A DNA stretch of 64,000 nt from Mesorhizobium sp. NFR06 (GCF_900115245.1 NZ_FOVT01000010.1:62001-126000); one strand, 5' to 3'; positions 18,398-27,431 are shown, numbered from the stretch's first letter. The notes: a model not told the origin generated them from the letters alone. Numbers and translations: made by a program.

Positions 18398-19795
18398 CTA
18401 AACATGCAGCGCGTGACCCAACGCCTTCAGCGCCGCTTCCTGGAAGCCTTCGCCCTGCGTCGGATGCGCGTGGATGGTGCCGGCGATGTCCTCCAGCCGC
18501 GCGCCCATTTCGAGTGCCAGCCCGAAGGCGGCCGACAGTTCCGACACGCCCTGGCCGACCGCCTGGATGCCGAGCACCAGATGGTTGTCGGCCCGCGCCA
18601 CGACCCGCACAAAACCATCCTCGCCTTGCTTCGTCATCGCCCGGCCGTTGGCGGCGAAGGGAAACTGGCCGATCTTGATCTCGCCGGCGAGCGCCTTCGC
18701 CTCTTCCGGTGACAGGCCGGCGGTGACCAGCTCCGGATCGGTGAAGCAGATCGCGGGAATAGCGCGCTTGTCCCAGCTTCTTTTGTGGCCGGCGACGATC
18801 TCGGCCACCATCTCGCCCTGCACCATGGCGCGATGCGCCAGCATCGGCTCGCCGGTGACGTCGCCAATCGCATGGATGCCGCGCATCGACGTCCGGCACT
18901 GGTCGTCGATGCGAATGAATTTGCCGGCCATGTCGAGGTCGATCTGCTCCAGACCCCAGCCTTCGGTGAGCGGCTTGCGCCCGACCGTGACCAGGATCTT
19001 GTCGGCGGCAACCTTGGCGTTCTTGCCGTCCGCCGTCTCGACCAGCAGCGCATCGCCCTTGGTCGACAGGCCCTTGGCCGTGGCGCCGGCCATCACCTCG
19101 ACGCCGAGCTCGCCGAGTCGCTTCAGCACCGGCCTTGTCAGCTCGGCATCGTATTGCGCGAGCACACGCGGCAAGGCCTCGACCACGGTGAAATGAGAGC
19201 CCATCTTGGCGAAAGCCATGCCGAGCTCGAGCCCGATATAGCCGCCGCCGACGACGGCGAGCTTCTTCGGCACGTCGCCGAGCGCCAGCGCCTCGGTGGA
19301 CGAGATGACGGGACCGCCGAAGGGCAGGAGCGGCAGTTCGACCGGCGCCGAGCCGGTGGCGATGACGATCGTCTCGGCGCGGATGACCTGCGTGCCGGTC
19401 TCGGTCTCGACCTCGACCGTCTTGCCGTCCCGGAACGTCGCCCAGCCCTGTACGGTCTTCACCTTGGCCTTCTTGAGCAGTCCGGCGACGCCGCTGTTGA
19501 GCCGGCTAACGATGCCGTCTTTCCAGCTGACCGTTTTGGCCAGGTCAAGCGTCGGCGCGGCGACGGCTATGCCGAGCGCGCTTTTGCCGCCGGCCATATG
19601 CGCGACCTTCTCGAACTCCTCCGCGGCATGGATCAGCGCCTTGGAGGGAATACAGCCGACATTGAGGCAGGTGCCGCCCGGCTTGCCAGCCTCGACGATG
19701 ACCGTATCGACGCCGAGCTGGCCGGCGCGGATGGCGCAGACATAGCCCCCCGGCCCGGCGCCGACGACAAGCAGCTTGCAGGAGATTTCTTTCAT
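18398..19795 (-). CDS. lpdA: Dihydrolipoyl dehydrogenase, E3 of the branched-chain 2-oxoacid complex
   Basis: A 465-residue flavoprotein that reoxidises the lipoyl arm of the E2 protein with NAD. The FAD-binding GAGPGGYV begins at residue 12, and the redox-active disulfide is C43 and C48 in GGTCLNVGCIPSK. The NAD-binding VVGGGYIGLELG and the C-terminal dimer-interface motif HAHPTQGE supply the rest of the active site. It is the last gene of the operon that also encodes E1 alpha, E1 beta and E2, so it is probably the dedicated E3 (lpdV type) rather than the general one. Confidence 0.93.
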   Translation of the reverse strand: MKEISCKLLVVGAGPGGYVCAIRAGQLGVDTVIVEAGKPGGTCLNVGCIPSKALIHAAEEFEKVAHMAGGKSALGIAVAAPTLDLAKTVSWKDGIVSRLNSGVAGLLKKAKVKTVQGWATFRDGKTVEVETETGTQVIRAETIVIATGSAPVELPLLPFGGPVISSTEALALGDVPKKLAVVGGGYIGLELGMAFAKMGSHFTVVEALPRVLAQYDAELTRPVLKRLGELGVEVMAGATAKGLSTKGDALLVETADGKNAKVAADKILVTVGRKPLTEGWGLEQIDLDMAGKFIRIDDQCRTSMRGIHAIGDVTGEPMLAHRAMVQGEMVAEIVAGHKRSWDKRAIPAICFTDPELVTAGLSPEEAKALAGEIKIGQFPFAANGRAMTKQGEDGFVRVVARADNHLVLGIQAVGQGVSELSAAFGLALEMGARLEDIAGTIHAHPTQGEGFQEAALKALGHALHV

Positions 19796-19835
19796 GGGCT
19801 TACGCTCTTCTTGATGGCGAAGGTCGCGGCGCGCC

Positions 19836-19992
19836 TCCTCCTTCTCCCCTTGTGGGAGAAGGAGGATCGGCGCGATAGCGCCGAGACGGATGAGGGGTGT
19901 TCCAGCGGAGTGAGACGATGGCTTTCCCTGGAGCACCCCTCATCCGTCGCCTTCGGCGACACCTTCTCCCACAAGGGGAGAAGGGGGAGCCC
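19836..19992. repeat. Long inverted repeat, family C, inside the bkd operon
   Basis: Arms CTTCTCCCCTTGTGGGAGAA + GGAGGA and CTTCTCCCACAAGGGGAGAA + GGGG flank an inner inverted pair (GACGGATGAGGGGTG.TCCAG / TGGAGCACCCCTCATCCGTC). It separates the E2 and E3 genes, which are otherwise co-directional, and could form a strong RNA hairpin in the operon transcript. Confidence 0.8.
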
Positions 19993-20032
19993 GTATCCCG
20001 GCGCCGCGACGTTCGAGACCAACCCCATCACC

Positions 20033-21394
20033 TCAATCCACGAAAATCAGCGCCGGCGTTTCCAGCAGCGCCTTGATCCGCTGCACGAAGACCGCGGCAT
20101 CCCAGCCGTCGATGACGCGATGGTCGAAGCTGGACGACAGGTTCATCATCTTGCGCGGGATAAACTGGGTGCCGTCCCACACCGGCCGCACCATCATCTT
20201 GTTGACGCCGACGATCGCCACTTCCGGGTGGTTGATGACCGGCGTCGTCGCCACGCCGCCCATGGCGCCCAGCGAGGTGATGGTGATGGTTGAGCCGGAG
20301 AGCTCGTCGCGTGTCGCCGTGCCGGACTTGGCCGCCTCGGCCAGCCGGTTGACCTCGGCAGCGCTATCCCACAGGTCGCGCGCCTCGGCATGCTTGACCA
20401 CCGGCACCACTAGCCCGGTGGGCGTCTGCGCGGCGATGCCGATATGGATGCCTTCATGCTGGTGGATGATGCCGGCATCGTCGTCGAACAAAGCGTTGAG
20501 GTTCGGCTGGTCGGCGATCGCCTTGACCATCGCCCGCATCAGGAACGGCAGCAGTGTCAGCTTCGGGCGGTCTTGCCGCTTCTCCTTGTTGAGCGCGGCG
20601 CGCAGCTCTTCCAGCGCGGTGACGTCGATCTCCTCGACATAGGTGATGTGCGGAATGCGCGATTTGGCGAGCGACATTTTTTCGGCGATCTTGCGCCGCA
20701 GACCGACGACCTTGATGTCCTCGACGCCGTCCTTCGGCGCAAGCCCGGTCGCGCGGGCAAGCTGCGGGCCGCGCGCGAGGAACGCGTCGATGTCCTCATG
20801 ACTGATGCGCCCGGCCGGGCCGCTGCCCCCAACCTGGCGCAGATCGATGCCGGCTTCCCTGGCGCGCAGCCGCACGGCGGGCGAAGCCAACGGCTTTTCC
20901 CCTTCGGTGCGCGGCGCGCCCGACGTCGCTACACCCCGGGACATCGGCGCCGTGCCCCCGCCCCTGGCCCCTCCCGACAAGGGGGATTGCGGCGCAGGCT
21001 CACTCTTGGACGCAGACGGTTTTGCCGGCGACGATGACACCGGTTTCGCTTCGGCGGCCGTGGCGCCTTCTCCTCCCCCTTGTGCGGAGCGGTTAGGAGT
21101 AGGTGCCGCCATGCCTTGCGGCGGTTTCGCACCGCTCACGACATTGCCTTCGCCGGCTACCTTCAGCCGCACGATCGGCGAGCCGATCGCCACCGTGTCG
21201 CCGATCTCGGCGCCGAGCCACAGGATTTCACCGTCGACCGGCGACGGGATCTCGACCGTCGCCTTGTCGGTCATGACGGCGGCCAGCACCGCGTCCTCGC
21301 GCACCAGGTCGCCGATCTTGACATGCCATTCGACGAGCTCGGCCTCGGCGACGCCTTCGCCGACATCGGGAAGCTTGATCACATATTCGCCCAT
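20033..21394 (-). CDS. bkdB: Dihydrolipoamide acyltransferase, E2 of the branched-chain 2-oxoacid complex
   Basis: A 453-residue E2 core protein. The lipoyl domain (about 1-80) carries K44 in MTDKATVEI. A long low-complexity linker (about 85-170) follows, then the peripheral-subunit-binding domain (ASPAVRLRAREAGIDLRQV...GRISHEDIDAFL) and the catalytic domain ending in DHRVIDGWDAAVF with the active-site HRxxDG. GAGGAAA precedes the ATG at 21394. The linker holds the peptides NRSAQGGGEGA and SPLSGGARGGG, which look like translated copies of the dispersed palindromes found between genes. It transfers acyl groups to CoA. Confidence 0.95.
   Translation of the reverse strand: MGEYVIKLPDVGEGVAEAELVEWHVKIGDLVREDAVLAAVMTDKATVEIPSPVDGEILWLGAEIGDTVAIGSPIVRLKVAGEGNVVSGAKPPQGMAAPTPNRSAQGGGEGATAAEAKPVSSSPAKPSASKSEPAPQSPLSGGARGGGTAPMSRGVATSGAPRTEGEKPLASPAVRLRAREAGIDLRQVGGSGPAGRISHEDIDAFLARGPQLARATGLAPKDGVEDIKVVGLRRKIAEKMSLAKSRIPHITYVEEIDVTALEELRAALNKEKRQDRPKLTLLPFLMRAMVKAIADQPNLNALFDDDAGIIHQHEGIHIGIAAQTPTGLVVPVVKHAEARDLWDSAAEVNRLAEAAKSGTATRDELSGSTITITSLGAMGGVATTPVINHPEVAIVGVNKMMVRPVWDGTQFIPRKMMNLSSSFDHRVIDGWDAAVFVQRIKALLETPALIFVD
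20940..21110. repeat. Palindromic repeat modules within the E2 linker coding sequence
   Basis: CCCCGCCCCTGGCCCCTCCC + GACAAGGGGGATTG and TCCTCCCCCTTGTGCGGAGC resemble the arms of the intergenic palindromes but lie in frame in the interdomain linker of bkdB. They encode Gly/Pro/Ser-rich peptide, so the insertion is tolerated by a flexible linker. Confidence 0.55.
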
Positions 21395-21405
21395 CGTCAA
21401 TTTCC

Positions 21406-22419
21406 TCAGGCTTCCATGGTCTCGACGAGCGCGCGCCCGACCCGCGCCGGGCCTGGGAAATAGTCCCACTCCTGCGCATGCGGATAGGGCGTGTCCCAGC
21501 CGGCGACCCGCGCCACCGGCGCTTCCAGGTGATAGAAGCAGTTCTCCTGCACCAGCGCGACCAGCTCGGCGCCGAAGCCGGAGGTGAGCGTCGCCTCATG
21601 CACGACGACGCAGCGCCCGGTCTTCTTCACCGAGGCGACGATCGCGTCGAGGTCGAGCGGCAGCAGCGTCCTCAGATCGATGATCTCGGCATCGATGCCG
21701 GTCTCCTCGGCCGCCGCCTGCGCGACATAGACCATGGTGCCGTAGGCGAGCACGGTGACCGCCGCACCCGGCCTGCGGATCGCCGCCTTGCCGAGCGGGA
21801 TCGTGTAGTGGCCGTCGGCCACCTCGCCGAGTCGATGCTTGGACCATGGCGTCACCGGCCGGTCGTGATGGCCGTCGAAGGGGCCGTTGTAGAGCCGCTT
21901 CGGCTCGAGGAAGATCACCGGGTCCGGGTCTTCGATCGCCGCGATCAGCAACCCCTTGGCATCATGCGGATTGGAGGGCACGATCACCTTCAGGCCGGAG
22001 ACATGGGTGAACAAGGCTTCCGGGCTCTGGCTGTGCGTCTGGCCGCCGAAGATACCGCCGCCGGTCGGCATGCGCACCACGATCGGGCAGGTGAAATCGC
22101 CGTTAGAACGGTAGCGCAGCCGCGCCGCCTCCGAAACGATCTGGTCGTAGGCCGGATAAACATAGTCGGCAAACTGCACCTCGACACAAGGCTTCAGTCC
22201 ATAGGCGGCCATGCCGATCGCCGAGCCGACAATGCCGGATTCGCTGATCGGCGCATCGAAGCAGCGGTTCTTGCCGTATTTGGCCTGCAGGCCTTGGGTG
22301 CAGCGAAAGACGCCGCCGAAGAAACCGACATCCTCGCCATAGACGATGACGCGCTCGTCGCGCGCCATGGAGACGTCCATGGCGTCGCGGATCGCCTCGA
22401 TCATGGTTTTTCTCGGCAT
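21406..22419 (-). CDS. bkdA2: Branched-chain 2-oxoacid dehydrogenase E1 subunit beta
   Basis: A 337-residue transketolase-type subunit. It begins MPRKTMIEAIRDAMDVSMAR and carries family segments ERVIVYGEDVGFFGGVFR, PISESGIVGSAIGMA and the C-terminal transketolase domain (IDLRTLLPLDLDAIVASVKKTGR). With E1 alpha it forms the thiamine-diphosphate decarboxylase of the complex that degrades the 2-oxoacids of valine, leucine and isoleucine. It starts two bases after the E1 alpha stop and ends 11 bases before the E2 start, so the operon is tightly coupled. Confidence 0.95.
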   Translation of the reverse strand: MPRKTMIEAIRDAMDVSMARDERVIVYGEDVGFFGGVFRCTQGLQAKYGKNRCFDAPISESGIVGSAIGMAAYGLKPCVEVQFADYVYPAYDQIVSEAARLRYRSNGDFTCPIVVRMPTGGGIFGGQTHSQSPEALFTHVSGLKVIVPSNPHDAKGLLIAAIEDPDPVIFLEPKRLYNGPFDGHHDRPVTPWSKHRLGEVADGHYTIPLGKAAIRRPGAAVTVLAYGTMVYVAQAAAEETGIDAEIIDLRTLLPLDLDAIVASVKKTGRCVVVHEATLTSGFGAELVALVQENCFYHLEAPVARVAGWDTPYPHAQEWDYFPGPARVGRALVETMEA

Positions 22420-22421
22420 GG

Positions 22422-23654
22422 TCAGACCCCGGCCTGCTGTCGCTGGCGCCTGAGATGCGGCGGCATCTCGGCATAGACGCCCTCGAACATGTCGCGCGTC
22501 GACGGCTTGCCGCCGGCATGCAGCGTGCCGTGGCTCTCGGCCTCCTTCTGCGCCGCGATCACCGTTTCGAGGATCTCGGCTTCGGCCTGGGTGTGGCGAT
22601 CCTCCGACCAGACGCCCTGGTGGATGAGATGGTTCTTCAACCGGATGACCGGGTCGCCGAGCGGCCAGGCGTCGGATTCCGCCTTGGGGCGGTAGGCCGA
22701 CGGATCGTCCGAGCTCGAATGCGCGCCGGCGCGATAGGTGACATATTCGACCAGCGTCGGCCCGAGATTGGCGCGCGCCCGTTCCGCCGCCCATTTCGCC
22801 ACGGCATGGACCGCGAGGTAGTCATTGCCGTCGACGCGCAGCGAGGGGATGCCGAAGCCGAGGCCGCGCGCGGCAAAGGTGCCCGAGCCGCCGCGCGCAA
22901 TGCCCTGGAAGGTCGAGATCGCCCACTGATTGTTGACGACGTTGAGGATGACCGGCGCCTTGTAGGTCGAGGCGAAGACCAGCGCGGAGTGGAAATCCGA
23001 CTCCGCGGTCGAGCCGTCGCCGATCCAGGCCGCGGCGATCTTGGAATCGTTGGAGATCGCCGAGGCCATCGCCCAGCCGACCGCCTGGATATACTGCGTC
23101 GCCAGATTGCCGGAAATCGAGAAGAAGCCGTGCTCCTTCGACGAATACATGATCGGCAGCTGCCGCCCCTTCAGCGGGTCGGCCTCGTTGGAATAGATCT
23201 GGTTCATCATCGTGACCATCGGGTAGCCGTCGGCGATCAAAAGGCCGGCTTGCCGATAGGTCGGGAAATTCATGTCGCCCGGCTTGAGCGCCTTGCGGAA
23301 GGCGCAGCTCACCGCCTCCTCGCCGAGATGCTGCATGTAGAAGGAGGTCTTGCCCTGGCGCTGCGCCATCTGCATGCGCGCGTCGAAGGTCCTGAGCGTC
23401 ATCATGTGGCGCAGGCCTTCGAGCAGTTCCTCGTCGGTGAGCAGCCCGGCCCATGGCCCGACGGCTTCGCCGGCGCGGTTGAGCACCCGGATGATGGAAA
23501 AAGCCATGTCGCGGATGCTGCGCGGATCGACGTCGATCTGCGGGCGCGGCACCGAGCCCGCCTTGGGGATGGTCACATTCGAGAAGTCGGGCGTGCCGCC
23601 AGGCCGCACCTCGGGCTCGGGCACGTGAAAGCGCAACATTCCAGCATCGGCCAT
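22422..23654 (-). CDS. bkdA1: Branched-chain 2-oxoacid dehydrogenase E1 subunit alpha
   Basis: A 410-residue subunit, the same length as Pseudomonas BkdA1. The N-terminal LRFHVPEPEVRPGG stretch is typical of bacterial branched-chain E1 alpha and absent from pyruvate E1. The thiamine-diphosphate motif runs from IGDGSTAESDFHS to VVNNQWAIS, and the phosphorylation-loop-like YRAGAHSSSDDPSAYR is present. GGAGG lies ten bases upstream of the ATG at 23654. It is the first gene of the bkdA1-bkdA2-bkdB-lpdA operon. The upstream gap presumably holds the promoter. Confidence 0.95.
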   Translation of the reverse strand: MADAGMLRFHVPEPEVRPGGTPDFSNVTIPKAGSVPRPQIDVDPRSIRDMAFSIIRVLNRAGEAVGPWAGLLTDEELLEGLRHMMTLRTFDARMQMAQRQGKTSFYMQHLGEEAVSCAFRKALKPGDMNFPTYRQAGLLIADGYPMVTMMNQIYSNEADPLKGRQLPIMYSSKEHGFFSISGNLATQYIQAVGWAMASAISNDSKIAAAWIGDGSTAESDFHSALVFASTYKAPVILNVVNNQWAISTFQGIARGGSGTFAARGLGFGIPSLRVDGNDYLAVHAVAKWAAERARANLGPTLVEYVTYRAGAHSSSDDPSAYRPKAESDAWPLGDPVIRLKNHLIHQGVWSEDRHTQAEAEILETVIAAQKEAESHGTLHAGGKPSTRDMFEGVYAEMPPHLRRQRQQAGV

Positions 23655-24202
23655 GAGCTCACGTCCTCCAATGTTGCCGGTGCGATATTTGCACATCCGC
23701 GCCGCCACACCAGTGCCAATTCGCACGGTCAGGGGCACGGCCGTCCTCCCGGCCCTCGGCTCTGTGGAGCCGCAGCGCCACGCGAGCGACAAGATGCAGA
23801 TATGGCAACGAAATTTCTTGTCGATGTTTTCGCGCTGCGCGCAATTTGGCGGAAGTTTGTGGGGCGATTGCCGCCAGATAAGATAATTGAGATAGGCGCG
23901 GTGGCCGAAGCGGCTAATCTCCCCCCTCGTGGGGGAGATGCCCGGCAGGGCAGAGGGGGGCGTGACAGAACGGCCACCTCTCCGTTGTCATCGTTGGGTG
24001 CAAGCAGGAACTGAGCGACACGCGCGAACCTCAGACCCAGCAGCCGACGTGTCGGTCAGTGCTAAGGATCAAGCACGAATATGCCGGCGGGACAGCGCCC
24101 CCCTCTGGCCTGCCGGCCATCTCCCCCACGAGGGGGGAGATCACGCTCCTTGCCGCCGCTTCTCCGTTCACTCTGCCCCCGCCCCATGCTAACTCACCCC
24201 GC
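23655..24202. other. Gap between the bkd operon and holA, partly filled by a family B repeat
   Basis: The first 250 bases upstream of bkdA1 probably contain its promoter, but no clear motif was recognised. The rest is occupied by the family B elements at 23914-23965 and 24091-24150. No gene was found. Confidence 0.6.
23914..24150. repeat. Family B repeat pair in the outward order
   Basis: The arm AATCTCCCCCCTCGTGGGGG + AGATGCCCGGCAGGGCAGAG comes first and the arm CCCTCTGGCCTGCCGGCCAT + CTCCCCCACGAGGGGGGAG comes second. This is the reverse of the order at 16291-16460 and 63312-63485, with about 125 bases of unrelated sequence between. Confidence 0.8.
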
Positions 24203-25249
24203 ATGGCACAGAAGAAAGGATACGAGGTCGATTCGTGGCTGGCCCGGCCTGACCCGGCCATGGCGATCGTTCTCTTTTACGGTCCCGACCGCGGCCTTGT
24301 CGCCGAGCGGGCGAAAACCTTTGCCGCCAAGACCGGCCTGCCGCTCGACGACCCTTTCTCGGTGGTCAAGCTGGGTGGAGCGGAGGTCGATCGCGACGAG
24401 GGCCGCCTGCTCGACGAGGCGCGCACGGTGCCGATGTTTTCAGACCGGCGGCTGCTTTGGGTGCGCAACGCCAGCGGCCAGAAGGGCCTGGCCGACGACA
24501 TCAAGGCGCTGACGGCAGAGCCCGCGCGCGACGCCATCATCCTCATCGAGGCCGGCGACCTGAAGAAAGGCACGGGCCTGAGGGCCATCGTGGAGGCCGC
24601 CGGCAACGCCATTGCCTTGCCCTGCTACGCCGACGAGGCGAGGGACCTCGACACGGTCATCGACGACGAATTGCGCAGGGCCGGCATGTCGATGACATTG
24701 GACGCAAGGCAGGCGCTGCGACGCAATCTCGGCGGCGACCGGCTGGCCTCGCGCGGCGAGATCGAGAAACTGGTGCTCTACGCCCACGGCCGCAAGGAAA
24801 TCGGCATCGAGGACGTCGACGCGATGTCCGGCGATGTCTCCGGCGCCTCTTTCGATGCCGCGGTCGACGCCATGCTCGACGGCAAGGTCGGCGATTTCGA
24901 CATCTCCTTCAACCGCCACTGCCAGTCCGGCGGCCATCCTTTCCTGGTGCTGTCGTCGGCAATGCGGCAACTGCAGGCGATCCAGGTGATGCGCGGCCAG
25001 ATGGAATCACAGGGCCGCAACGCCGCTTCGGTCGTCGCCGGAGCGCGTCCGCCGGTTTTCTTCGCGCGCCGCAAGCTGGTGGAAAAGACGCTCGAGCGCT
25101 GGAACGTCGAGGCGCTTGGCCGGGCGCTGAACCGGCTGCAGACGGCGGTCCTGCAGACGCGCAAACGTCCGGATTTGTCGGAGGCGCTGGCTCGACAGGC
25201 GCTGCTCGGCATTGCGGTGGAGAGCGCGCGGCTGGGACAGCGTGGCTGA
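24203..25249 (+). CDS. holA: DNA polymerase III subunit delta
   Basis: A 348-residue protein matching the delta (clamp-loader wrench) subunit. It begins MAQKKGYEVDSWLARPDPAMAIVLFYGPDRGLVAERA and has the family helix EKLVLYAHGRKEIGIEDVDAM and the C-terminal RRKLVEKTLERWNVEALGRALNRLQTA segment. It opens the beta clamp during replication. In many Rhizobiales holA follows leuS and a small lipoprotein gene and precedes parB; here the upstream side is the bkd operon and 2.7 kb separates it from parB. A decayed copy of its 3' end lies at about 27432-27538. Confidence 0.92.
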   Translation: MAQKKGYEVDSWLARPDPAMAIVLFYGPDRGLVAERAKTFAAKTGLPLDDPFSVVKLGGAEVDRDEGRLLDEARTVPMFSDRRLLWVRNASGQKGLADDIKALTAEPARDAIILIEAGDLKKGTGLRAIVEAAGNAIALPCYADEARDLDTVIDDELRRAGMSMTLDARQALRRNLGGDRLASRGEIEKLVLYAHGRKEIGIEDVDAMSGDVSGASFDAAVDAMLDGKVGDFDISFNRHCQSGGHPFLVLSSAMRQLQAIQVMRGQMESQGRNAASVVAGARPPVFFARRKLVEKTLERWNVEALGRALNRLQTAVLQTRKRPDLSEALARQALLGIAVESARLGQRG

Positions 25250-25325
25250 TCTCCGCCGTGAGAGACCTTTGAGGGGGAGATATTCGGCGGGACAGAGGCG
25301 CGAAGGAGGGCGGACCTATCCCATT

Positions 25326-25390
25326 CGTCATTCTAGGGCGGAGCAAGGAGCGAAGCGACGCGCGCAGACCCTAGAATCCATGCCGTGACA
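25326..25390. repeat. Family A repeat, half element
   Basis: GTCATTCTAGGGCGGAGCAA ... CAGACCCTAGAATCCATGCC + GTGAC, one arm of the full element seen at 8718-8954. A degenerate family B fragment (GAGGGGGAGATATTCGGCGG) precedes it at about 25271. Confidence 0.8.
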
Positions 25391-25454
25391 AGTGGCCGTA
25401 GAATGCAACGGTCGAGAATAGCCGTTGGCGATAGTGCTTAGGTAAGAGCGGAAC

Positions 25455-25728
25455 ATGACAGGTTACGTCTACATGACCGCAAGCCGGAAGGCGGCACGAT
25501 CCCAACGACCTTGCTCGTCGGATGCCCTGGCACAAGACCGGCCAAGGCTCCAACTGCACCAGCCGCTACGGTGTGCAGCGTCTGGTCTGGTACGAGGAGT
25601 ATTTCGACATCGCCGATGCCATCCAGCGTGAGACGTCATTGAAGCGCTGGCCACGCCAATGAAAGGTCGAATTGATCGAGAAGGCCAATCCGGAATGGTT
25701 CGAGCTGTTTCGCGGAATTGGCTGGTAA
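25455..25728 (+). pseudogene. Broken GIY-YIG nuclease-superfamily gene
   Basis: The start reads MTGYVYMTASRK, the opening of rhizobial GIY-YIG endonuclease-superfamily proteins. A deletion then removes the YVGVTN segment and shifts the frame. In another frame the C-terminal part is clear: VWYEEYFDIADAIQRETSLK, RWPRQ, then an in-frame TGA at 25660-25662 where a Trp codon is expected, then KVELIEKANPEWFELFRGIGW and TAA at 25726. Start and end frames differ and a stop interrupts, so no functional nuclease is made. Confidence 0.8.
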
Positions 25729-25766
25729 ACGTCCTCGCGTCTTGGGCGCGAACGCTGCCTTCCTGG

Positions 25767-26543
25767 TCAGTTCATCGTCATGGCGCCGGCCGCCTGGAAG
25801 GTTGGCAGCGCCTGGGGAAAGACCAGCACCGCCACGCCGTAGAGGAGCAGGGCGACACCCGACGCCTTGGCGATCCGATTTCCCGACGGGAAGGTCTTTT
25901 CCGCAAAGATCAGCAAGGTGACCACGGCCATTGCGGCGACGTTCATGATGCCGAGAGGAAAAAGGGCGAGAAACAAGAGCCAGCAGCAGCCAAGACAAAA
26001 GACCCCATGCTCGAGGCCCATCCGCGCCGCGCCCCAACGACCGTCGCGCCATGAGGTCAGCACGAAACCAATGGGCGTCCGGCATTTGGCCAGACAGAGA
26101 TCTTTCAATGGGGAGAGCTGGTAGGCGCCCGCAACGATCAGCAGCGCGCCGCCGATGCGCGCAGCCGTCGTGGCAGACATTCCCATGCCAATCCTCTCGG
26201 CGCCTGCCGCGCCGGCAAAGGCGAGAACGCCGATCACGCTCCAAACCAACATGTAGCCGGCTACGAATACCCAGGTGGAGACGAAAGTCTCGCCGCGCCC
26301 CCGCTTGGCGGCCTGAACGTGGTGAAACGTCAGGATCATGGGCGCGGCCGCCGGAAACATCATGGCAATCATCATGACTATCCAGACGACAAGAAACAGC
26401 GGCGCCTTCATGCCCATGGTGGGCGAGTACATTTCCATGCCCGCGCTGGTGCCGATCTGCTGCCGGATAAGCACGGTCCACGACGCCGCAGCCAGGGCGA
26501 TCAGCAGCGCCAGAATGATGTTTCGCTGCAATGTCATCGCCAT
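25767..26543 (-). CDS. DUF2182 integral membrane protein, putative metal handling
   Basis: A 258-residue protein with about seven hydrophobic segments, matching DUF2182 (described as a predicted metal-binding integral membrane family). Possible ligands are concentrated at conserved places: GMEMYSPTMGM near residues 35-45, MMIAMMFPAAAPM, LTFHHV, the CLAKCRTP loop and GLEHGVFCLGCCWLLF. It is followed upstream on the same strand by a DUF1326 gene, with 13 bases between them; these two families are often neighbours. A role in metal trafficking or insertion is inferred, not shown. Confidence 0.85.
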   Translation of the reverse strand: MAMTLQRNIILALLIALAAASWTVLIRQQIGTSAGMEMYSPTMGMKAPLFLVVWIVMMIAMMFPAAAPMILTFHHVQAAKRGRGETFVSTWVFVAGYMLVWSVIGVLAFAGAAGAERIGMGMSATTAARIGGALLIVAGAYQLSPLKDLCLAKCRTPIGFVLTSWRDGRWGAARMGLEHGVFCLGCCWLLFLALFPLGIMNVAAMAVVTLLIFAEKTFPSGNRIAKASGVALLLYGVAVLVFPQALPTFQAAGAMTMN

Positions 26544-26556
26544 GGCCGAGTGCGGT

Positions 26557-27183
26557 CTATGCCTGGCCTGACCAACTGATCGGAGCGTAGTGCGCGTTTC
26601 GGCGGGAATTGTCCCAGCTCATGCCATGATCGCTGAACGTGCTGCCTTCCGCCCCCATCGCCAGAGCGAGCCAGTCGGGGTTGACGGGGTGTCCGGTGGC
26701 CGCCCACATCTGCCCGTCCTCGCGCATTGTCGGCAGCGGCTCGACCGCCATCTGCATGACGCCCGCAATTTCCGCCGACCGCTTCTTGCCGTCTATCCGG
26801 TAGCTTATCGGCACCTTCTTGGCGCCGAGATTCGTGCCGATCATGGGCGCCAACACCGCCATGGGGCCACCCGCGGCGCCGGTGAAGATCGTGCCCAGCG
26901 CCTCGGTTTGCCTGTCATCGGCCCGTTCGTCGATATAGGCGGCGGCCGTCCAATTGCCGTCAGCCATCGGACCCGGCGTGTGAGCAACCATCGCGACATT
27001 GAGCCCGTCCAATCGAACGTCGCCGTAAGTGCCGGTATCGATATGAAAGACCAAACCGACGTCGCAAACGCCTTTCGTCGGCTTCGATGTCAGCTGCGCG
27101 TTGGTTGACAGCAGGCAAGGACATACGACATCGCAGCTACAATTTTCGAAGTAACTTCCGGACAATTGCCAACGGACTGCCAT
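26557..27183 (-). CDS. DUF1326 protein with CxC-x4-CxC motif
   Basis: A 208-residue cytosolic protein of the DUF1326 family. The N-terminal motif ENCSCDVVCPCL (four Cys near residues 15-22) is the family hallmark and looks like a metal site. No signal peptide or membrane helix is present. GGAGG lies five bases before the ATG at 27183. It is the first gene of a two-gene operon with the DUF2182 membrane protein, so both probably handle the same metal or sulfur compound. The function has not been established for the family as far as I know. Confidence 0.85.
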   Translation of the reverse strand: MAVRWQLSGSYFENCSCDVVCPCLLSTNAQLTSKPTKGVCDVGLVFHIDTGTYGDVRLDGLNVAMVAHTPGPMADGNWTAAAYIDERADDRQTEALGTIFTGAAGGPMAVLAPMIGTNLGAKKVPISYRIDGKKRSAEIAGVMQMAVEPLPTMREDGQMWAATGHPVNPDWLALAMGAEGSTFSDHGMSWDNSRRNAHYAPISWSGQA

Positions 27184-27431
27184 TTGCACCTCCCGATTCG
27201 TCAGGCGCGTCGGCATATCGCTTTGGCGAGGCGGTGCCATTTCACGACTATTGGATGAATGGCAATGGGCCCTCGCCGCGACTGATCGGCACGCCAGGGC
27301 ATGACTTAACTTAAGTTGTACCTAATGGAGGGTACGCCGTTGCCCTGCACTGTCAAGCAGCGGGCTCCAGGAGGGGCGCTCTGTTCGATGTCGCCAATCG
27401 CCGGAATCGCCGGCACGGCAAAGACGGCAGC

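Noticed and set aside
16643..23654. Lrp-type gene named bkdR, regulator of the bkd operon
   Set aside because: It is divergent from the saccharopine-dehydrogenase-like gene and separated from the bkd operon by it, so its direct target is more likely the former; the link stays a possibility only.
25455..25728. GIY-YIG gene considered as a working homing or defence nuclease
   Set aside because: An in-frame stop at 25660-25662, a frameshift and loss of part of the catalytic segment make it non-functional.
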